This document shows, in pieces, positions 61,482 through 64,000 of a DNA stretch of 64,000 bases (positions are counted from its first letter, which is position 1; each line of letters starts with the position of its first letter). The notes beneath the pieces were generated by a model that did not search any database, was not told where the DNA came from, and saw nothing but the letters and a program-made list of their open reading frames with translations. The translations under genes were made by a program, and so were the position numbers. Origin of the DNA: Rhizobium leguminosarum (GTDB lineage Bacteria; Pseudomonadota; Alphaproteobacteria; Rhizobiales; Rhizobiaceae). The stretch is taken from assembly GCF_001652265.1 (NCBI RefSeq), contig NZ_LWBS01000242.1:12629-76628 (forward strand), written 5' to 3'.

Positions 61482-62297
61482 TCATGCCCTCTTCTTCGGC
61501 GCCGGCCAATTGTGGGTTTCCTCGGTCGCATCGCGGCACCAGCGGAAGAAGGCGTCGTAGAGAAGCATCCCGGCCTCGAGTTGCTCCAGATCGTCGGAAT
61601 ACATCCTGGAGAGGCCGAGCGATGCCGCAAGCAGGCCCGCCGCCTCAGGCGCGAGGTCAAGCCTTGCGGTATCCGCCGCCCTGACGATCCGCGCCAGGCG
61701 CAGAAGTGGTTGCGAAGCCAACCCGAACTCCTCGATCATGACGTCGAAGGTACAGAGCTCGTCGCGATGGCTCCAGAACACATCCTCGATATCGAAGGGC
61801 GTCGCCCCGAAACGCTCGGCGACGGCCAAAACCTCGGGCGCCGGCACGAACAGGAACACGGCGTTCGGATCGACGAAGCGCCGGATCAGCCAGGGACAGG
61901 CGATACGATCGATCTTCGGCCGCGCGCGCGTCACCCAGACGGTGCGCTCTTCAGCGTCGCGTTGCGGCAGCTTTGCATCGGGCACGGCCGGTCCGCCCGC
62001 GATCCACGCCTCGAAGCCACCTTCGAGGCTTTCCGCGTCGATCCCGGCATGGCGGAGATAGGCGGCAACACCATGACTGAGCTTGCCGCCTCTCTGGCAT
62101 ACCACGACGACGGCTTCGGCATCGACGCCGCCAACCCAGGACGCGACATCGGCATGGGCGCGCCGGATCGAGCCCGGCACCAGGCGTGGATCGAGCGCGA
62201 AGTCCTCCTCGGTGCGCACGTCGATAATGACGGGAGCCCCAGGTGTCCCGATGAGGCGGCTGAGCTTTTCAGGTGAGATTTCTAGAAATGACGGCAT
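61482..62297 (-). CDS. Rhodanese-ChrB chromate resistance protein
   Basis: A 271-residue fusion. The N-terminal rhodanese domain (residues 5-110, IIDVRTEEDFALDPRLVPGS) has an active-loop cysteine in VVVCQRGGKLSHG. The C-terminal ChrB domain (from about 120) starts VWVTRARPKIDRIACPWLIR and carries FVDPNAVFLFVPA and AARFGATPF-like segments. ChrB regulates or supports chromate efflux. The stop is followed by one base and then the chrA start, so they form an operon. Cytoplasmic. Confidence 0.92.
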   Translation of the reverse strand: MPSFLEISPEKLSRLIGTPGAPVIIDVRTEEDFALDPRLVPGSIRRAHADVASWVGGVDAEAVVVVCQRGGKLSHGVAAYLRHAGIDAESLEGGFEAWIAGGPAVPDAKLPQRDAEERTVWVTRARPKIDRIACPWLIRRFVDPNAVFLFVPAPEVLAVAERFGATPFDIEDVFWSHRDELCTFDVMIEEFGLASQPLLRLARIVRAADTARLDLAPEAAGLLAASLGLSRMYSDDLEQLEAGMLLYDAFFRWCRDATEETHNWPAPKKRA

Positions 62298-62688
62298 GAC
62301 GCGTCCCTCCGTTGATCGGTTTTACTGGACGCGATTCTTCAGCATGACGCCTCGTGGGGTGATCGCGACCCCATGGCCAAACCATGCGCAAACAGACCCC
62401 GTCGTGTCAAGCGCATTACGCCATGGCGGCTTGCCGTCCGCAGCAGCGGCCTGCCATCCACCACGGCAGCCGATCAGCCGGCAGCTCTTCCACCGGGTTT
62501 CTGCCGGTCGCCTCCAGGCGAGCCGGCAGGCAGATGAGAGGTGAGCGGCAAAGCCACGAATGCACAGAGCGCCACTGACGAGCTGGAATGAAGAGTACGA
62601 AAACCCAATCAGCACAAGCGCTTCGGCCCAGAACGGAACAAAATGCCCACTTCGGCATTCTTCTCTCACCGAAAGAGGAGAAAGTACC
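62298..62688. other. Intergenic region, no gene recognised
   Basis: About 390 bases between the chrB-like gene and the small membrane protein. Direct and inverted C/G-rich words occur, but no clean palindrome or frame with a ribosome-binding site. It should contain the chrB-chrA promoter on the left and the promoter of the 102-residue gene on the right. Confidence 0.4.
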
Positions 62689-62997
62689 ATGACGTACGAC
62701 CCCAATAATGCCAACGACCCGAACCGCCCGCTGAATCCAAATCTGGATCTGCGCACCACGCCGAGCGCGCGCATCAAAAATACGTGGGTTGTCTGGGCCG
62801 CTGCATTGGCCGTGATCGCTGTCGCTGCATTCGCCTATTCGCAGTGGAGCACCCCCGGGACATCCCCGGACACGACAGCCTCCACGACCCAATCCGAGCC
62901 GGCGCCGGCCAAGCCGATCGCTCCGACCGACAACAGCGCTACGCCCGCACCGGCACCAGCACCGGCCACTCCGCCGGCTGCCCCGGCACAGCAGTAA
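62689..62997 (+). CDS. Small single-span membrane protein with proline/alanine tail
   Basis: A 102-residue protein. A polar N-terminus (MTYDPNNANDPNRPLNPNLD) is followed by one helix (TWVVWAAALAVIAVAAFAYS) and a periplasmic low-complexity tail (APAPAPAPATPPAAPAQQ). AGAGGAG is 8 bases before the ATG. This type of Asn/Pro N-terminus plus single helix is common in rhizobial membrane anchors. Function unknown. Confidence 0.75.
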   Translation: MTYDPNNANDPNRPLNPNLDLRTTPSARIKNTWVVWAAALAVIAVAAFAYSQWSTPGTSPDTTASTTQSEPAPAKPIAPTDNSATPAPAPAPATPPAAPAQQ

Positions 62998-63015
62998 TCG
63001 CTGCTCGGCCAGAAG

Positions 63016-63036
63016 AAGCCGGCCCAGTGCCGGCTT
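63016..63036 (+). terminator. Stem-loop after small membrane protein
   Basis: AAGCCGGC and GCCGGCTT form a perfect eight-pair stem over a CCAGT loop, 19 bases after the stop. There is a weak T tract only. Confidence 0.55.
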
Positions 63037-63088
63037 CCATTCTGCTGCGAGTTCTTGAAGATTGTTAAGCAAACCCTATTTAAGGGAT

Positions 63089-63184
63089 ACTAAATCTGTC
63101 TCTGACGGCTGACCACGGAGGTACTGGCAGCCGTTATCGAGACTGATCGAGGAAGGTCGGTGCGAGTTTCGCCCGGCCTTTTTT
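63089..63184 (+). ncRNA. Candidate small RNA
   Basis: A promoter-like TTGAAG (63055-63060) and TATTTA (63077-63082) are spaced by 16 bases and predict a start near 63089. The predicted RNA has a hairpin ACGGCTG/CAGCCGT, then a single-stranded TATCGAGACTGATCGAGG, and ends with AAGGTCGG/CCGGCCTT plus TTTTTTC. The size of about 95 nt and this layout are typical of trans-acting alphaproteobacterial small RNAs. No frame is present. Inference from structure only. Confidence 0.5.
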
Positions 63185-63261
63185 CTTGACGTCGTCATCC
63201 ATGCCGAACAGGCATTCTAGCTGGCGTCATCGCTTCGTACTGGCAACGCCTGGCTCCGATA

Positions 63262-63564
63262 TTATTTGGGAATCCTGTTATAGAAGGACTGCGGATCGTA
63301 CACGCACTCGTAGCCGAGCAGGCAAAGCTTGCCATTGCCATCCCTCACCCTTGCGGTGTCGTACTTGTCGCCGAGATTGCACCTGGCCGGCGGATAACGG
63401 AAGCTGCGGCCGCCAAAGCCCATCCGCACAAAAACCGCTTTATCCTTGCGGATGATCTGCGCAAGCTCTTCGCAACTGTGATCCCTGGCATTGACCTCCA
63501 CCGCCGCGACGGCAAGAGCGACGGACGGAAACAATAGTGCGACGGCCAGAACAAGGCTTTTCAT
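63262..63564 (-). CDS. Small exported protein with cysteine pairs
   Basis: A 100-residue protein with a signal peptide (MKSLVLAVALLFPSVALAVA). The mature part has DHSCEELAQIIRKDKAVFVR, MGFGGRSFRYPPARCNLGDK and NGKLCLLGYECVYDPQSFYN, giving four cysteines that probably make two disulfides in the periplasm. AGGAG lies 6 bases before the ATG at 63564. No named family is recalled, but the pattern is common in rhizobia. Confidence 0.75.
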   Translation of the reverse strand: MKSLVLAVALLFPSVALAVAAVEVNARDHSCEELAQIIRKDKAVFVRMGFGGRSFRYPPARCNLGDKYDTARVRDGNGKLCLLGYECVYDPQSFYNRIPK

Positions 63565-64000
63565 GGAAACTCCTGAATGTGAGAGAGCGAAGTTAGGGCA
63601 TCGCACCCCATGCTGCCAGTCCAGAAACCCTCCGAACTGTACGCCTGAGCACAGCCGCGCCTTTTTCTCCCGGCACCCTTCAGAAATCAGCTTCGCACGG
63701 GCTCTTCGAAGGCAGCGAAGTCCAGATGGGCGAGGCACTCCTTCGCTACTGCTTCGGCGAGGGCATCGCTAGATCCCGATCCATTAAGATATTTGGTCTA
63801 CCCTGCCGGCCATGAAACCGACGTTTGGGCGCAGACACCTCGCACCAGAGTCGGAGCGGACAAGAACCGTTCCGTACGCATCCGAGTTGGGCCGCATTGT
63901 GGAGTGAGTGAGAGTGTGGATGCTCTGTCTATATAGACGGCAATATAGACGGTGCTTCACACATGGACTTGATGAATGATCTCACCGGGCATTTTAGCCG
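63565..64000. other. Right-edge region, no gene supported
   Basis: About 435 bases. Two near-identical words ATATAGACGG occur at 63930-63955. An ATG at 63963 opens a frame (MDLMNDLTGHFS) that runs off the edge, but it has no ribosome-binding site and only 12 codons are visible, so it is not called. Confidence 0.35.

Noticed and set aside
63963..64000. Possible gene start MDLMNDLTGHFS at the right edge
   Set aside because: Only 12 codons visible and no ribosome-binding site.

Overview
The window is GC-rich, densely coded DNA from an alphaproteobacterium, most likely a Rhizobium of the leguminosarum/etli group. The pointers are a GCG_CRPN-type secreted protein, an FMN riboswitch in front of a type II lumazine synthase, a Zur/ZnuABC zinc locus with Zur boxes of the Agrobacterium type, rhizobial intergenic palindromes, and many small regulator-plus-enzyme pairs. 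It reads as accessory or chromid-like chromosome. There is no rRNA, tRNA, CRISPR array or intact insertion sequence.

Layout. 1-9.9 kb: truncated exported protein, monooxygenase-like ORF, EamA exporter divergent from a MocR regulator, exported protein, a histidine kinase/response regulator pair (kinase frame-broken twice), GNAT, a degenerate TraB/GumN protein, a phosphotriesterase-family lactonase. 10-19.4 kb: beta-propeller protein, TPR/HTH regulator, DUF899 operon, phosphatase, SDR/LysR pair, an RNA ligase with a homopolymer frame break, transglutaminase, a transposase relic, LLM flavin oxidoreductase. 19.4-29.2 kb: potassium channel coupled to an AI-2E permease, AraC/PhyH pair, RidA pseudogene beside a LysR gene, a 275-bp inverted-repeat element, MFS/ArsR operon, soluble cyclase. 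29.4-38.1 kb: FMN riboswitch-ribH2, two hydrolases, TMEM175 channel, ABATE regulator, AmpC relic, DUF1194 protein, LysR with SDR-RidA operon.

38.3-44.7 kb is the most unusual region. A PycTM-like membrane protein (the effector fold of Pycsar anti-phage systems) lies head to head with an operon encoding one FecR-TPR-beta-barrel polypeptide (frame-broken once) translationally coupled to a CHASE2 class III cyclase. 44.7-52.6 kb: GNAT, a nucleotidyltransferase broken by an exact 59-bp tandem duplication and preceded by a leaderless leader peptide plus terminator, FAH-family enzyme, gamma-carbonic anhydrase, a secreted GGGN-repeat protein and small hypotheticals.

52.6-57.4 kb is a zinc regulon: zur-znuB-znuC divergent from znuA, then a Zur-boxed COG0523 GTPase coupled to a 61-residue CxCxxC protein. 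57.4-64 kb: RcnB-like protein, VOC protein, CNNM/CorC-type membrane protein, chrA with a rhodanese-ChrB gene, a candidate small RNA and small exported proteins.

Several genes are disrupted by single-base changes (kinase twice, barrel protein, RNA ligase), while others (RidA, AmpC, transposase, SDR tail) are true decayed relics. Single-base sequencing error cannot be excluded for the first group.
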